This document shows positions 32,846-42,540 of a stretch of 64,000 nucleotides of DNA, piece by piece; within the stretch, counting starts at the first letter, position 1, and every line of letters begins with the position of its first letter. Below the pieces are notes generated by a model. The model had not been told where the DNA came from and made no database searches. It worked only from the letters and a program-made list of their open reading frames with translations. Both the position numbers and the translations under genes were made by a program. The stretch is from Citrobacter sp. On2M (lineage in GTDB: Bacteria > Pseudomonadota > Gammaproteobacteria > Enterobacterales > Enterobacteriaceae): positions 1,506,417 to 1,570,416 of the forward strand of contig NZ_WPCV01000004.1 of the NCBI RefSeq assembly GCF_018035235.1, read 5' to 3'.

Positions 32846-32872
32846 TAAACTTTGCGCGCAGATTGCCGATAA
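32846..32872 (+). promoter_or_regulatory. Sigma-28 promoter of fliDST
   Basis: TAAA (32846-32849) - 15 nt - GCCGATAA (32865-32872), a perfect FliA consensus, about 40 bp before the fliD start and divergent from the fliC promoter. Confidence 0.95.
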
Positions 32873-32910
32873 CCCGCTTAACTACTGTTTGCAATCACAA
32901 GGAATTAGGC

Positions 32911-34317
32911 ATGCCTTCATTTACATCATTGGGCGTCGGCTCAAACTTACCGCTGGATACATTGCTGACAAATCTGACGACTGCTGAAAAAAAACGTTTA
33001 ACTCCAATTACTCAGCAGCAGAGTTCAAACACTGCGAGACTGACGGCCTACGGGACGCTAAAAAGCGCGCTGGAAAAATTCCAGACGGCAAATACCACAT
33101 TAAATAGCGCTGATCTGTTTAAAAGCACCACCGTCACCAGCAGTACAGAAGATCTTACGGCATCGACCTCTGCCGGCGCAGCGGCTGGAACCTATATGAT
33201 TAGCGTGACGCAACTGGCGCAGGCGCAATCATTAACGACGAAAAGCGGTATCAGTTCAGTGAAAGAGGCGTTAGGTGACACTTCCTCTGACACCCGCACG
33301 ATTAAAATCGAGCAAAAAGGTCGTAAAGAACCTCTGGAAATTAAGTTAGGCAAAAACCAGACGTCACTTGAAGGAATTAGAGATGCCATTAACGACGCTG
33401 ACAGCGGTATTTCCGCCAGTATCGTGAAAGTTAAGGAAAATGATTATCAGCTGGTATTAACGGCCGACAGCGGTGTCGATAATAAGATGACCATTTCGGT
33501 TAGCGGCGACAGTAAGCTCAATGATTTACTGGCCTACGACAGCACCGCTGGCAGCGGAAATATGAAACAGCTGGTGGAAGCCAAAAATGCGTTATTAAAG
33601 GTTAATGGTATTGATATTGAACGCCCAAGCAACACCATTACCGATGCTCCGCAGGGCGTAACGCTGAATCTGACCAAAGTGGTCACCGACGCGCGCCTCA
33701 CCGTCACCAAGAGCAATGATAAAGCAACGGAAGCGATCAAAGGGTGGGTTGATGCCTACAACTCGCTGCTGGATACCTTCTCAACGCTGACCAAATACAC
33801 CGAAGTAGATCCAGGGGCCGAAACTCAGGACACCAATAACGGTGCTCTGCTCGGTGACAGCGCAGTACGTACTATCCAGACAGGGATCCGCGCCCAATTT
33901 TCCAACGGTGCTGGCGACGGTGCATTTAAAACGTTAGGCGAAATCGGGATTACCACAGACGGAACGTCCGGCAAACTGAAAATTGATGACACCAAGCTGA
34001 AAAAAGCACTGGAAGATAATACCGCGGCTACACGTCAGTTGCTGGTTGGTGATGGCAAAGAAACCGGGATTACCACAAAAATTGCCACTGAAGTAAAAGG
34101 TTACCTTGCCGATGACGGCATTATTGACGTAGCTCAGGACAATATTAACGCCACACTAAAAAAACTGACCAAACAATATCTGGCCGTCAGCAATAGTATC
34201 GACGATACCGTCGCGCGCTATAAAGCACAGTTTACTCAGCTTGATAGCATGATGAGCAAGCTGAACAGCACCAGTACTTATCTGGGTCAACAATTTTCAG
34301 CCATGAGTAATTCCTGA
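32911..34317 (+). CDS. fliD: Flagellar filament cap protein FliD (HAP2)
   Basis: 468 residues from ATG 32911 (MPSFTSLGVGSNLPLDTLLTNL), near the 467 of Salmonella. FliD_N domain at the start and FliD_C in the second half (DAYNSLLDTFSTLTKYTEVD), with a heptad-rich C-terminus (QFTQLDSMMSKLNSTSTYLGQQF). The pentameric cap guides flagellin assembly. ACAAGGAATTAGGC precedes the start; sigma-28 promoter upstream. Confidence 0.97.
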   Translation: MPSFTSLGVGSNLPLDTLLTNLTTAEKKRLTPITQQQSSNTARLTAYGTLKSALEKFQTANTTLNSADLFKSTTVTSSTEDLTASTSAGAAAGTYMISVTQLAQAQSLTTKSGISSVKEALGDTSSDTRTIKIEQKGRKEPLEIKLGKNQTSLEGIRDAINDADSGISASIVKVKENDYQLVLTADSGVDNKMTISVSGDSKLNDLLAYDSTAGSGNMKQLVEAKNALLKVNGIDIERPSNTITDAPQGVTLNLTKVVTDARLTVTKSNDKATEAIKGWVDAYNSLLDTFSTLTKYTEVDPGAETQDTNNGALLGDSAVRTIQTGIRAQFSNGAGDGAFKTLGEIGITTDGTSGKLKIDDTKLKKALEDNTAATRQLLVGDGKETGITTKIATEVKGYLADDGIIDVAQDNINATLKKLTKQYLAVSNSIDDTVARYKAQFTQLDSMMSKLNSTSTYLGQQFSAMSNS

Positions 34318-34332
34318 TAACACGAGGTAAGC

Positions 34333-34740
34333 ATGTATACCGCGAGCGGTACCAAAGCCTATGCACAAGTCAGCATAGAGAGTGGCGTGATGAGCGCCAG
34401 TCCGCATCAGTTGATCGAAATGTTGTTTGATGGCGCGAACAGTGCCCTGGTGCGCGCTCGCCTGTTTATGCAACAGGGCGATATCGTCGCTAAAGGCGAG
34501 GCCTTAAGTAAAGCCATTAACATTATCGACAATGGTCTGAAAGCGGGGCTGGATCAAGAGAATGGCGGCGAAATCGCCACCAACCTGTCCTCGCTGTACG
34601 ACTATATGATCCGCCGTTTACTGCAAGCTAACTTGCGTAATGATTGTCAGGCTATTGAAGAAGTCGAAGGGTTGCTCGGCAACATTGCGGAAGCCTGGAA
34701 ACAGATCTCACCGAAAGCGACGTCCCAGGAGTCTCGTTAA
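34333..34740 (+). CDS. fliS: Flagellin chaperone FliS
   Basis: 135 residues, all-helical. N-terminus [35 protein letters not shown] is the conserved FliS start. It binds the C-terminus of flagellin before export. It ends overlapping the fliT start by one base. Confidence 0.97.
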   Translation: MYTASGTKAYAQVSIESGVMSASPHQLIEMLFDGANSALVRARLFMQQGDIVAKGEALSKAINIIDNGLKAGLDQENGGEIATNLSSLYDYMIRRLLQANLRNDCQAIEEVEGLLGNIAEAWKQISPKATSQESR

Positions 34741-35111
34741 TGACCTCAGCCGTGGAGTTTATCAACCGTTGGCAGCGCATCGCGCTGCTCAGTCACTCAC
34801 TGCTGGAACTGGCGCAGCGCGGTGAATGGGACCTTTTACTGGAACAGGAAGTTACCTATCTGCAAAGTATTGAAGTGGTCATGGAAGAGCAAACTCCACC
34901 AGGCATTACGCGAAGTATTCAGGATTTAGCCGCCGGGTACATTAAACAGACGCTGGATAACGAACAGTTACTCAAAACATTGTTGCAGCAGCGCCTGGAT
35001 GAGCTCAGCAATCTCATCGGTCAATCGACCCGCCAGAAGACGCTAAATAACGCCTATGGCCGTCTTTCCGGCATGCTGTTAGTCCCCGACGCCCCCACTA
35101 CCCCACAATAA
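34740..35111 (+). CDS. fliT: Flagellar chaperone FliT
   Basis: 123 residues, helical. It chaperones FliD and can inhibit Flh[32 protein letters not shown] is the FliT pattern. Start ATG overlaps the fliS stop (TAATG), so translation is coupled. Confidence 0.95.
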   Translation: MTSAVEFINRWQRIALLSHSLLELAQRGEWDLLLEQEVTYLQSIEVVMEEQTPPGITRSIQDLAAGYIKQTLDNEQLLKTLLQQRLDELSNLIGQSTRQKTLNNAYGRLSGMLLVPDAPTTPQ

Positions 35112-35179
35112 TTTCCCGTCTCGTCTGAATAATCTTCCATACTCCAGAGGTCGGCCAAACGACTTCTGGAGCACGGAAG

Positions 35180-36667
35180 ATGAAAAATCCCACGTTATTG
35201 CAGTTTTTTCACTGGTATTACCCCGATGGCGGTCAACTGTGGCCCGAGCTTGCCGAACGCGCAGGCGGGCTCAATGACATCGGCATCAACATGGTATGGT
35301 TGCCCCCCGCTTATAAAGGCGCTTCTGGCGGTTATTCGGTGGGTTACGACTCTTATGATCTGTTTGATCTGGGTGAGTTTGACCAAAAGGGAACCGTCGC
35401 CACCAAATACGGCGATAAGAATCAACTGCTGGCAGCGATAGACGCGCTGAAACACAATGATATTGCCGTCCTGCTGGACGTAGTGGTTAACCACAAAATG
35501 GGCGCGGATGAGAAAGAGAATATCCGCGTCCAACGGGTTAACGCCGACGATCGCACACAAATAGACGATGAGATCGTTGAATGCGAAGGCTGGACGCGCT
35601 ACACCTTCCCTGCCCGCGCAGGCCAGTACTCGCAATTCATTTGGGACTTTAAATGCTTCAGCGGCATTGACCATATCGAGAACCCAACCGAAGACGGTAT
35701 TTTTAAAATCGTTAACGATTACACCGGCGAAGGCTGGAACGATCAGGTTGATGATGAATTGGGTAACTTTGATTACCTGATGGGCGAAAACATCGATTTC
35801 CGTAATCACGCCGTGACCGAGGAGATCAAATATTGGGCACGCTGGGTAATGGAACAAACCCAGTGCGACGGCTTTCGCTTAGATGCCGTGAAACATATCC
35901 CGGCATGGTTTTATAAAGAGTGGATTGAGCACGTGCAGGAGGTGGCGCCCAAGCCGCTGTTTATCGTCGCCGAATACTGGTCCCACGAAGTCGATAAGCT
36001 ACAAACCTACATCAATCAGGTGGAGGGAAAAACCATGCTGTTCGACGCCCCTTTGCAGATGAAATTCCACGAAGCCTCCCGTCAGGGTCGCGATTACGAC
36101 ATGAGTCAGATTTTCACCGACACCCTGGTGGAAGCCGATCCGTTTCATGCCGTCACGCTGGTTGCCAACCACGACACCCAACCCTTGCAGGCGCTGGAAG
36201 CCCCCGTCGAGCCGTGGTTTAAGCCACTGGCTTATGCGCTGATCCTGTTGCGCGAAAACGGCGTGCCATCAGTCTTCTATCCTGACCTCTACGGCGCACA
36301 TTACGAAGACACCGGCGGCGATGGCGAAACCTATCCTATCGATATGCCGATCATTGAACAGCTTGATGAACTGATCCTCGCGCGCCAGCGCTTCGCGCAT
36401 GGGGTACAGACGCTCTTTTTCGATCATCCTAACTGTATCGCTTTTAGTCGCAGCGGAACGGACGACGATCCAGGCTGTGTGGTTGTTATGTCTAACGGCG
36501 ATGACGGAGAAAAGACCATCAATCTCGGCGCGAATTACGGCAATAAAACCTGGCGTGATTATCTGGGTAATCGCGAGGAAAGCGTGGTTACCGATGATAA
36601 CGGCGAAGCAACATTTTATTGTAACGGCGGGAGCGTCAGCGTGTGGGTCATTGAAGAAGTGATTTAA
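35180..36667 (+). CDS. amyA: Cytoplasmic alpha-amylase AmyA
   Basis: 495-residue GH13 enzyme without a signal peptide. Conserved regions: [11 protein letters not shown] (region I), [11 protein letters not shown] with the nucleophile Asp, FIVAEYW with the general acid Glu, and LVANHDTQP with the third carboxylate. It hydrolyses alpha-1,4-glucans in the cytoplasm. E. coli AmyA has the same length. CTGGAGCACGGAAG precedes the start. Confidence 0.97.
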   Translation: MKNPTLLQFFHWYYPDGGQLWPELAERAGGLNDIGINMVWLPPAYKGASGGYSVGYDSYDLFDLGEFDQKGTVATKYGDKNQLLAAIDALKHNDIAVLLDVVVNHKMGADEKENIRVQRVNADDRTQIDDEIVECEGWTRYTFPARAGQYSQFIWDFKCFSGIDHIENPTEDGIFKIVNDYTGEGWNDQVDDELGNFDYLMGENIDFRNHAVTEEIKYWARWVMEQTQCDGFRLDAVKHIPAWFYKEWIEHVQEVAPKPLFIVAEYWSHEVDKLQTYINQVEGKTMLFDAPLQMKFHEASRQGRDYDMSQIFTDTLVEADPFHAVTLVANHDTQPLQALEAPVEPWFKPLAYALILLRENGVPSVFYPDLYGAHYEDTGGDGETYPIDMPIIEQLDELILARQRFAHGVQTLFFDHPNCIAFSRSGTDDDPGCVVVMSNGDDGEKTINLGANYGNKTWRDYLGNREESVVTDDNGEATFYCNGGSVSVWVIEEVI

Positions 36668-36674
36668 AACTCAA

Positions 36675-36699
36675 CCCCGGTGGCCATGGGCTACCGGGG
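36675..36699. terminator. Hairpin between amyA and yedD
   Basis: CCCCGGT-GGCC-ATG-GGC-TACCGGGG forms a strong stem between convergent genes, without a clear T run. Confidence 0.55.
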
Positions 36700-36707
36700 C
36701 GTACGGC

Positions 36708-37121
36708 TTATGGCAGTGGCGTAGCCAGCGGCGTTTTCTTTAACGCGTCAGCGCACTCCTGCGTTGGGCGATCGACCCGTTGCAGCGTCATACCGTCATA
36801 TTCCAGCGTATTGCCTTCACGCTCAATCTCATACAGCTCGCGTTTCACCGTCACGTTGGTGAGATCGCCAGAGAGCATCGTCAGTTTCCCCGGCAGCGCG
36901 ATCACCCGCTGCCACTGGCGACAATCCAGCGTATCGCCCTCTTTCGTTATCACCAGGCTGGCAATCGCTTCCGGGCTTACCAGACTGCGTTGCGGACCTT
37001 TTGACTGCCAGTATCCTTCCAGACCGGCTGGCGCTGGCGTTTTCACCACGTCGTTATAATTTTCTACTTCGGCGCATCCGGTAAGCGCCAGAAATACACC
37101 AACGATTGCTATTTTTTTCAT
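36708..37121 (-). CDS. yedD: Lipoprotein YedD
   Basis: 137 residues with a lipoprotein signal peptide (MKKIAIVGVFLALTGCAEVENYN, lipobox LTGC). The remainder has the YedD pattern (GYWQSKGPQRSLVSPEAIASLVITKEGDTLDCRQWQ). Function unknown. The second of two adjacent ATG codons gives better spacing from AGGATGA. Confidence 0.93.
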   Translation of the reverse strand: MKKIAIVGVFLALTGCAEVENYNDVVKTPAPAGLEGYWQSKGPQRSLVSPEAIASLVITKEGDTLDCRQWQRVIALPGKLTMLSGDLTNVTVKRELYEIEREGNTLEYDGMTLQRVDRPTQECADALKKTPLATPLP

Positions 37122-37306
37122 CATTCATCCTGCATGCGAAGAAAATGGGATTGTGGCATTAAAGGCCTGATGTCGCCAGCCTTTCAGCGGCATTGAGAAA
37201 GATTGATCCAGACGGTATTACCTCTTATTACTCATAGTCAAAAATTCTGAACGGTGTAGTATCCACACTTCTTGTTACATACCTTCTGAGTTCAGAGGCG
37301 CAACGC

Positions 37307-38512
37307 ATGTCATGGCAACACTTCAAACAGGCCTGGTTAATTAAATTTTGGGCCCCCGCCCCTGCGGTCATCGCAGCGGGTATTCTCTCCACTTATTATT
37401 TCGGCATTACGGGAACCTTTTGGGCCGTTACTGGTGAATTCACCCGTTGGGGTGGGCAAATCCTGCAACTGTTTGGCGTGCACGCCGAAGAGTGGGGATA
37501 CTACAAGCTGATTCATCTCGAAGGCTCGCCCCTGACCCGCATTGACGGCATGATGATCCTCGGTATGTTCGGTGGCTGTTTTGCTGCCGCACTGTGGGCT
37601 AACAACGTCAAGTTACGCATGCCGCGTAGCCGGGTGCGCATTATGCAGGCGATAGTCGGCGGGATGATCGCCGGATTCGGCGCCCGGCTCGCGATGGGCT
37701 GCAACCTGGCCGCATTCTTCACCGGCATTCCACAGTTCTCGCTACATGCCTGGTTTTTCGCGCTGGCAACGGCAATCGGCTCATGGTTTGGCGCACGCTT
37801 TACCCTGCTGCCGATGTTTCGTATTCCGGTCAAAATGCAGAAAGTCTCCGCCGCTTCGCCGTTAACGCAAAAGCCGGATCAGGCCCGTCGCCGTTTCCGC
37901 CTTGGCATGCTGGTGTTTATCGGCATGATCGGCTGGGCGCTGCTCACCGCGATGGATAAACCCAAGCTCGGTCTGGCGATGCTGTTTGGCGTTGGGTTCG
38001 GTCTGCTGATTGAACGGGCGCAAATCTGCTTCACCTCCGCCTTCCGCGACCTGTGGATTTCTGGTCGCACCCATATGGCAAAAGCGATCATCTTCGGGAT
38101 GGCGGTCAGCGCCATCGGTATCTTTAGCTACGTGCAACTGGGCGTCGAGCCTAAAATCATGTGGGCGGGTCCAAATGCGGTGATCGGCGGCTTGCTGTTC
38201 GGCTTTGGCATCGTTTTAGCGGGCGGATGTGAAACCGGCTGGATGTACCGCGCCGTTGAAGGTCAGGTACATTACTGGTGGGTTGGTCTGGGCAACGTTA
38301 TTGGCTCGACCATTCTGGCCTACTACTGGGATGATTTTGCTCCCGCGCTTGCCACCAACTGGGACAAAGTGAATCTGCTCAACACCTTCGGTCCACTCGG
38401 CGGTCTGCTGGTAACCTATCTGCTGTTGTTTGCCGCGCTGATGCTGATTATCGGCTGGGAAAAACGCTTCTTCCGTCGCGCAGGGCTAACGCCTGCCAAG
38501 GAGTCTGTATGA
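37307..38512 (+). CDS. yedE: YeeE/YedE family membrane transporter YedE
   Basis: 401-residue membrane protein with two DUF395 repeats; each has a conserved cysteine in a glycine-rich turn: ARLAMGCNLAAFF and VLAGGCETGWMYR, plus ERAQICFTSAFRDL. YeeE/YedE proteins import sulfur or selenium compounds; the related YeeE (TsuA) takes up thiosulfate. It overlaps yedF by 4 bp and has a TusA-like partner, which supports a sulfur or selenium role. Confidence 0.93.
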   Translation: MSWQHFKQAWLIKFWAPAPAVIAAGILSTYYFGITGTFWAVTGEFTRWGGQILQLFGVHAEEWGYYKLIHLEGSPLTRIDGMMILGMFGGCFAAALWANNVKLRMPRSRVRIMQAIVGGMIAGFGARLAMGCNLAAFFTGIPQFSLHAWFFALATAIGSWFGARFTLLPMFRIPVKMQKVSAASPLTQKPDQARRRFRLGMLVFIGMIGWALLTAMDKPKLGLAMLFGVGFGLLIERAQICFTSAFRDLWISGRTHMAKAIIFGMAVSAIGIFSYVQLGVEPKIMWAGPNAVIGGLLFGFGIVLAGGCETGWMYRAVEGQVHYWWVGLGNVIGSTILAYYWDDFAPALATNWDKVNLLNTFGPLGGLLVTYLLLFAALMLIIGWEKRFFRRAGLTPAKESV

Positions 38513-38742
38513 AAAATATCGTGCCTGATTATCGCCTCGATATGGTCGGCGAACCGTGCCCATACCCGGCTGTCGCCACGCTGGAAGCGATGCCGCAATT
38601 GAAGAAAGGTGAAATTCTGGAAGTGGTAAGCGATTGCCCGCAGTCAATCAACAATATTCCACTGGATGCGCGCAATCACGGCTATACGGTGCTGGATATT
38701 CAGCAGGATGGCCCAACGATTCGCTATTTGATCCAGAAGTAA
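38509..38742 (+). CDS. yedF: TusA-family sulfur carrier protein YedF
   Basis: 77 residues with the TusA CPxP motif in GEPCPYPAVATLEAMPQLKKGE. The cysteine would carry sulfur or selenium from the YedE importer. Translationally coupled to yedE (ATGA). This is the last host gene before the prophage. Confidence 0.94.
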   Translation: MKNIVPDYRLDMVGEPCPYPAVATLEAMPQLKKGEILEVVSDCPQSINNIPLDARNHGYTVLDIQQDGPTIRYLIQK

Positions 38743-38748
38743 CTGGTT

Positions 38749-38775
38749 GCCGGATGGCCGCTGCGCTTATCCGGC
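38749..38775. repeat. REP element after yedF
   Basis: GCCGGATGGCCGCTGCGC followed by TTATCCGGC is a REP-type imperfect palindrome right after the yedF stop. Confidence 0.8.
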
Positions 38776-38892
38776 AAACAATCTCTGCACGTTAAACCTA
38801 CACCTGCATCGACATCATATGACCATGTATTTTTCATAAATGACAAAGATCGTCCAAGAGCGCACCAAATAACAGAAGGTTAGAGTTGTCGA

Positions 38893-39020
38893 AAACATCA
38901 GTCGTCTAAGTTCACCTTAGAGCTAGTGATGTTTTTTGTCCCACCCATGCCCCATCACAAGTCCCATCTTCGAAAAACATGCAAAGCCTTGCAAACCGAT
39001 GCAAAGCTTTGTGTGTCCCG
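38893..39020. other. Probable prophage left end (attL region) with phased repeats and a hairpin
   Basis: A hairpin at 38893-38937 (AAACATCA...TGATGTTT, inner CTAAG/CTTAG) ends in six T and could be a terminator. It is followed by three GYCCCA boxes at 38938, 38949 and 38961, and then by TGCAAA three times exactly 10 bp apart (38980, 38990, 39000). Such helically phased short repeats next to a prophage end resemble integrase arm sites. The core att sequence cannot be fixed without the right end. Confidence 0.5.
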
Positions 39021-39033
39021 TTTCTGTCTCACA

Positions 39034-39198
39034 TCATTTTACTGGCTCTGAAAACCCACATTCTGGATCATCACAAAACCACCAATTGCTACCAAGATAA
39101 TCCTCCTGGTGCATAGTACTCCCACAGATTGGACAAAATTTGAGAATTTTAGCCTGTTCTTCTTTTTGTCCTGAATCAACTTTGTTTTCTTCTACCAT
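39034..39198 (-). CDS. Small zinc-ribbon protein at the prophage left end
   Basis: 54 residues, with AAGGGGGGG as ribosome-binding site. The sequence has CPIC near residues 22-25 and C-x4-C near 42-47 (WFCDDPECGF), a treble-clef or zinc-ribbon pattern, preceded by a charged N-terminus. It follows the fibre chaperone by 11 bp on the same strand, so it may be the last gene of the late transcript. I do not recognise a named family; a moron-like role is possible. Confidence 0.7.
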   Translation of the reverse strand: MVEENKVDSGQKEEQAKILKFCPICGSTMHQEDYLGSNWWFCDDPECGFSEPVK

Positions 39199-39209
39199 GA
39201 CACCCCCCC

Positions 39210-39632
39210 TTAGACTGGATATTTTTCTTTTGCTGCTGCGATATCTGCAACGTACTGTGCTTTCCGTTGATTTATCTGCTCTCTAACAATTTGCTGTTTT
39301 GTTACTTCTTGCGCTCCATCGCTAACGATTGCAGCCAAGTATGCGGTATTTAAATCATATACATCTATTTTATAAATATCTCCGATCCTTGCTATCTCGG
39401 CTTTCAATAAATCAGAATTCGGGGGTAACGGAATATCAACCCAAGCAGGCATGCCATCCACACCAACACCAAGTTTTTTCCCATTTGGTGGTTGACCTGT
39501 AAATTCTGATGATATCTCATCAGAAACGTCTACTCCATTTTCCGGCCACATCCCAGAGGATTCATATTCATCTTTAAGAAGATATGAAAGTAAGCGAATA
39601 TTTTCAGCATCCCATATAAACATAGAATTCAT
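39210..39632 (-). CDS. Tail fibre assembly chaperone (Tfa-like)
   Basis: 140 residues from ATG 39632 (MNSMFIWDAENIRLLSYLL). The C-terminal half has the Tfa pattern: GKKLGVGVDGMPAWVDIPLPP, then a helical KAEIARIGDIYKIDV...QQIVREQINQRKAQYVADIAAA. It folds or trimerises the tail fibre. The start overlaps the stop region of the fibre gene, so the pair is coupled. Confidence 0.8.
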   Translation of the reverse strand: MNSMFIWDAENIRLLSYLLKDEYESSGMWPENGVDVSDEISSEFTGQPPNGKKLGVGVDGMPAWVDIPLPPNSDLLKAEIARIGDIYKIDVYDLNTAYLAAIVSDGAQEVTKQQIVREQINQRKAQYVADIAAAKEKYPV

Positions 39633-39633
39633 A

Positions 39634-40659
39634 TTAATATCCCAGCGCGATAAAGTAAGCATTCGAAGATGTAGAGCCACCTGTACCAGTATTAAGTACG
39701 GTTGCAATATCAAATCCAGTATTAGTTGCTGATTCGCAGGAGATTGATACTTGTGCGTAAGTTGCTTTCGTAGCAAAAACACCCCACAAACCAGAAGGGA
39801 AAGGTGTTGGATAAGTAGTCGATGTGACTACTGGCACGCCTACAGTAGACGAGTTGTTAACTATCCTTCTAAATACCTGAATAATTAGCCCATTAGGGAA
39901 CTTTGCAATAAGATTATCCGTACCAACTCCTGATAATGGGAAAAAACTCATATCAGGTATCTGCCCGGCTCCGTTACCAAAATCTTTTTTGGCTGCACTC
40001 TTTAACTCCGCTACACGATCAAATCCCACAGTACCTGATACAAGTTCGCCGGTTGGAGACCACGCCATAACGGTTTGATCGAGTGTGGCATTGTAAAGAG
40101 ATAAAGCTCCGGCATCACTAATTTGAAGAGAAAAATCCCTTGCTCCATTAAACATCAATGTAGCGCCGCCAAAGTGATCAAAATAACTCTTTAGTGCAAA
40201 GGTATCTGTTGCGCCTTTCTGGCTGATAACATCAAGTTGAGAACTTCCTGTCCCCTGCACAACACTTCCTGGTTGCTTTTCCCATCCTGTTGGTATTGTG
40301 TTTGGGTTGTTTAAGTTCCCATTCAATGTGCATCTATATATTGTTTTTAAATCATCACCAAGGATGAATGATCCAGAAGGATAACCTCCGATGGAGGTGG
40401 CAAATGCAGAGTCATATGTATTCATAGCTCCAGCACTTGACCATCTAGACAAGGCAGATAATTCGTAAAGTATCTGGTTCATATCCTGACCTTTTGGTGG
40501 CAAACCGCCAGCAGATTTCAGGGTCATGGTGATTGGAGGAAATCCTGAGTTATAGGATGCTGTGTTATCTCCTGATGGAGTTGTATCAGGCAAATCCTCT
40601 CTCGGGCCGTTAACACCAAAAACGATTGGCTGTTTCTTTGGCGAGTCTGTTCTGTTCAT
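39634..40659 (-). CDS. Phage tail fibre protein
   Basis: 341 residues. The N-terminal 130 residues (PIVFGVNGPREDLPDTTPSGDNTASYNSGFPPITM, then GGLPPKGQDMNQILYELSA) are typical for attachment of short fibres to the baseplate. The C-terminal part is glycine/serine/threonine rich with beta sequence and ends SSNAYFIALGY, the receptor-binding tip. It follows the DUF2612 gene by 2 bp. Confidence 0.85.
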   Translation of the reverse strand: MNRTDSPKKQPIVFGVNGPREDLPDTTPSGDNTASYNSGFPPITMTLKSAGGLPPKGQDMNQILYELSALSRWSSAGAMNTYDSAFATSIGGYPSGSFILGDDLKTIYRCTLNGNLNNPNTIPTGWEKQPGSVVQGTGSSQLDVISQKGATDTFALKSYFDHFGGATLMFNGARDFSLQISDAGALSLYNATLDQTVMAWSPTGELVSGTVGFDRVAELKSAAKKDFGNGAGQIPDMSFFPLSGVGTDNLIAKFPNGLIIQVFRRIVNNSSTVGVPVVTSTTYPTPFPSGLWGVFATKATYAQVSISCESATNTGFDIATVLNTGTGGSTSSNAYFIALGY

Positions 40660-40661
40660 CT

Positions 40662-41300
40662 TTATTCTCTGTAAAATGTGCCGTCATTAAATGGATATGC
40701 ATCTGTAGCAAACCCGAAGTACGGGCTTACAATTTGCCTGATATTTACTTGCACACCGCTAGGTACTGGAGTCACTTCATAATTGGTTAAAATTGATTCT
40801 TCGTATGGCGCAAGTTCGAATTCAAAAGTTATGCCAATCGTCATGTCTCTGTAATTTACGCAATAAGCCCTTCCGCGTTGGTAAAAAAGTATTTTAAGGA
40901 ATTTATTTATATCAGGGATTGTTGCGATACTTATGTTGGTAAAAGCTTTGCAGAATATTAACGTCCTGTAAGCATCATCACCAAGCCTGACATTTGTTGT
41001 CTCCTGAACACCACCGTAAAACGGAGAATCATTAAATGGTGATGGGTAATCAAGACTTCCATCATCTGCTTCGCTAAATCCAAATGAATCGCTATCTATT
41101 GGCGCAACAATATATCTGCTTACGCCAACAATCTTACCCCATATATCAAGACCAAAAGTCTCACAGGTTGTTAAATCCCATACCTTGGTAAGAAACTCAT
41201 CGGTAAAATCATCAAGACTTACTGCCTGATTAAATGTTTCGATAATAGAAAGTAATTTTTTACTTGCTGAGTATTGGGTAAGTATTGTGTCTTCCCACAT
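40662..41300 (-). CDS. DUF2612 baseplate/tail protein
   Basis: 212 residues. SIIETFNQAVSLDDFTDEFLTKVWDLTTCETFGLDIWGKIVGVSR is the N-terminal DUF2612 pattern, also seen in gpI-like baseplate proteins; YRTLIFCKAFTNISIATIPDINKFLKILF is its middle part. It likely joins the baseplate wedge to the fibre. It lies between baseplate J and the tail fibre gene, as in related phages. Confidence 0.82.
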   Translation of the reverse strand: MWEDTILTQYSASKKLLSIIETFNQAVSLDDFTDEFLTKVWDLTTCETFGLDIWGKIVGVSRYIVAPIDSDSFGFSEADDGSLDYPSPFNDSPFYGGVQETTNVRLGDDAYRTLIFCKAFTNISIATIPDINKFLKILFYQRGRAYCVNYRDMTIGITFEFELAPYEESILTNYEVTPVPSGVQVNIRQIVSPYFGFATDAYPFNDGTFYRE

Positions 41301-41310
41301 GCCTCACCCC

Positions 41311-42540
41311 TTACGAAAGAGTTACGGTAATATCTGATTCCTGAATTGTTGGAACCTGGTCTATTCCCATTGTTATAGCCGGACCATAGGTTGAACCATC
41401 AATGGAAACTTCAAGTGATAAAATACCAACGGTATCAGGTGATATTGAAATAACCGGTGCGTAATACTTACCGGCGTTAATCGTCGAACCTATCCTTGCC
41501 TTACCTATCCCCTCATACCCGCCATTAAATACGGAGGCGATCATCTTCTTAACCTGTACTGAAATATCGCTGGGTGGGTTGAGAGAACTGTCAAGTTCAA
41601 CACTGAAGTAAACCCGAGTTGGTAGCGCTTTTTGCCATTGCATTACATAAGATGGATATGGCGGGAGGTAGTTAACATTATCATAAACCGTGTAAGAGGT
41701 ATCTCCATTCAGGTTTGCGCCCGGGTTATACGTCTGGAAAATGGACTCGGCAACATCCTCATCGGTACCACCATACACGCAGATATAAATCGAGTGCGCC
41801 AGCACCGGGAAACTTGTGGTACCCTGATTTACCGTAGCTGCTGTTCTGTTTGACCATACATAGGCATCCAGTACGCCATTCGTAGCCAGCAAAGCAGAGA
41901 GAGTTGATGCATCCTGATTACGGCTATTTCTCGCGACTGACTGTTTACGCCGTGTTTCAAATGCAATACGTGATTCAACATCAACGCCAACAACGCCGGG
42001 ATTCGCGTTTGTGATCGCATCCCATCCAGACACTGCCCGGTAAATCTGATTTAATGCACCTGCTGCACAGGGTATCGGTCCGGTTGTGTTATTCACAAAC
42101 TGAACATCAATGCTTCCTGATGCTGGTATCGTTGCTATGTCGATAGACCGGTAAATATATCCGTTGGTATCAATGGCGGTACTGCCAGCAGGGATTATAG
42201 TGCCAACCCTCCCGATGCACGTCGCAGTAACAACTGTACCCTGTGCCGAAATCCGGTCCATGAAGTAAATCTGACCGATTCCGTCCTGAAACCTTCCCGT
42301 TGCGTAGTCAGGGTTAACCTGGTTAAACAGGCAAAGCAGCTTGTCATATTCCTGTGCAATAATCTCCGTATCGGACTGTGCGATCTGCCCTTGTGGTGAG
42401 CTAAGAGACTGGCTGGCACCGCCTCCGAGAGCCGTCGACATGTCAGTTAGTCGACCAGCAAGCACATCCGATACGTCCGGTACCAGCAGGCCATTCTCGG
42501 TAATTGTGACATCCGGAACGGCTGTATTTAATGTCGTCAT
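41311..42540 (-). CDS. Baseplate J-like protein
   Basis: 409 residues of the gpJ/gp47 wedge family. N-terminus has ITENGLLVPDVSDVLAGRLTDMSTAL; the middle VGVDVESRIAFETRRKQSVARNSRNQDASTLSALLA is the conserved block. The C-terminal part is a beta domain (FSVELDSSLNPP, ARIGSTINAGKYYAPV). It overlaps the gp25-like gene by 4 bp. Confidence 0.9.
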   Translation of the reverse strand: MTTLNTAVPDVTITENGLLVPDVSDVLAGRLTDMSTALGGGASQSLSSPQGQIAQSDTEIIAQEYDKLLCLFNQVNPDYATGRFQDGIGQIYFMDRISAQGTVVTATCIGRVGTIIPAGSTAIDTNGYIYRSIDIATIPASGSIDVQFVNNTTGPIPCAAGALNQIYRAVSGWDAITNANPGVVGVDVESRIAFETRRKQSVARNSRNQDASTLSALLATNGVLDAYVWSNRTAATVNQGTTSFPVLAHSIYICVYGGTDEDVAESIFQTYNPGANLNGDTSYTVYDNVNYLPPYPSYVMQWQKALPTRVYFSVELDSSLNPPSDISVQVKKMIASVFNGGYEGIGKARIGSTINAGKYYAPVISISPDTVGILSLEVSIDGSTYGPAITMGIDQVPTIQESDITVTLS

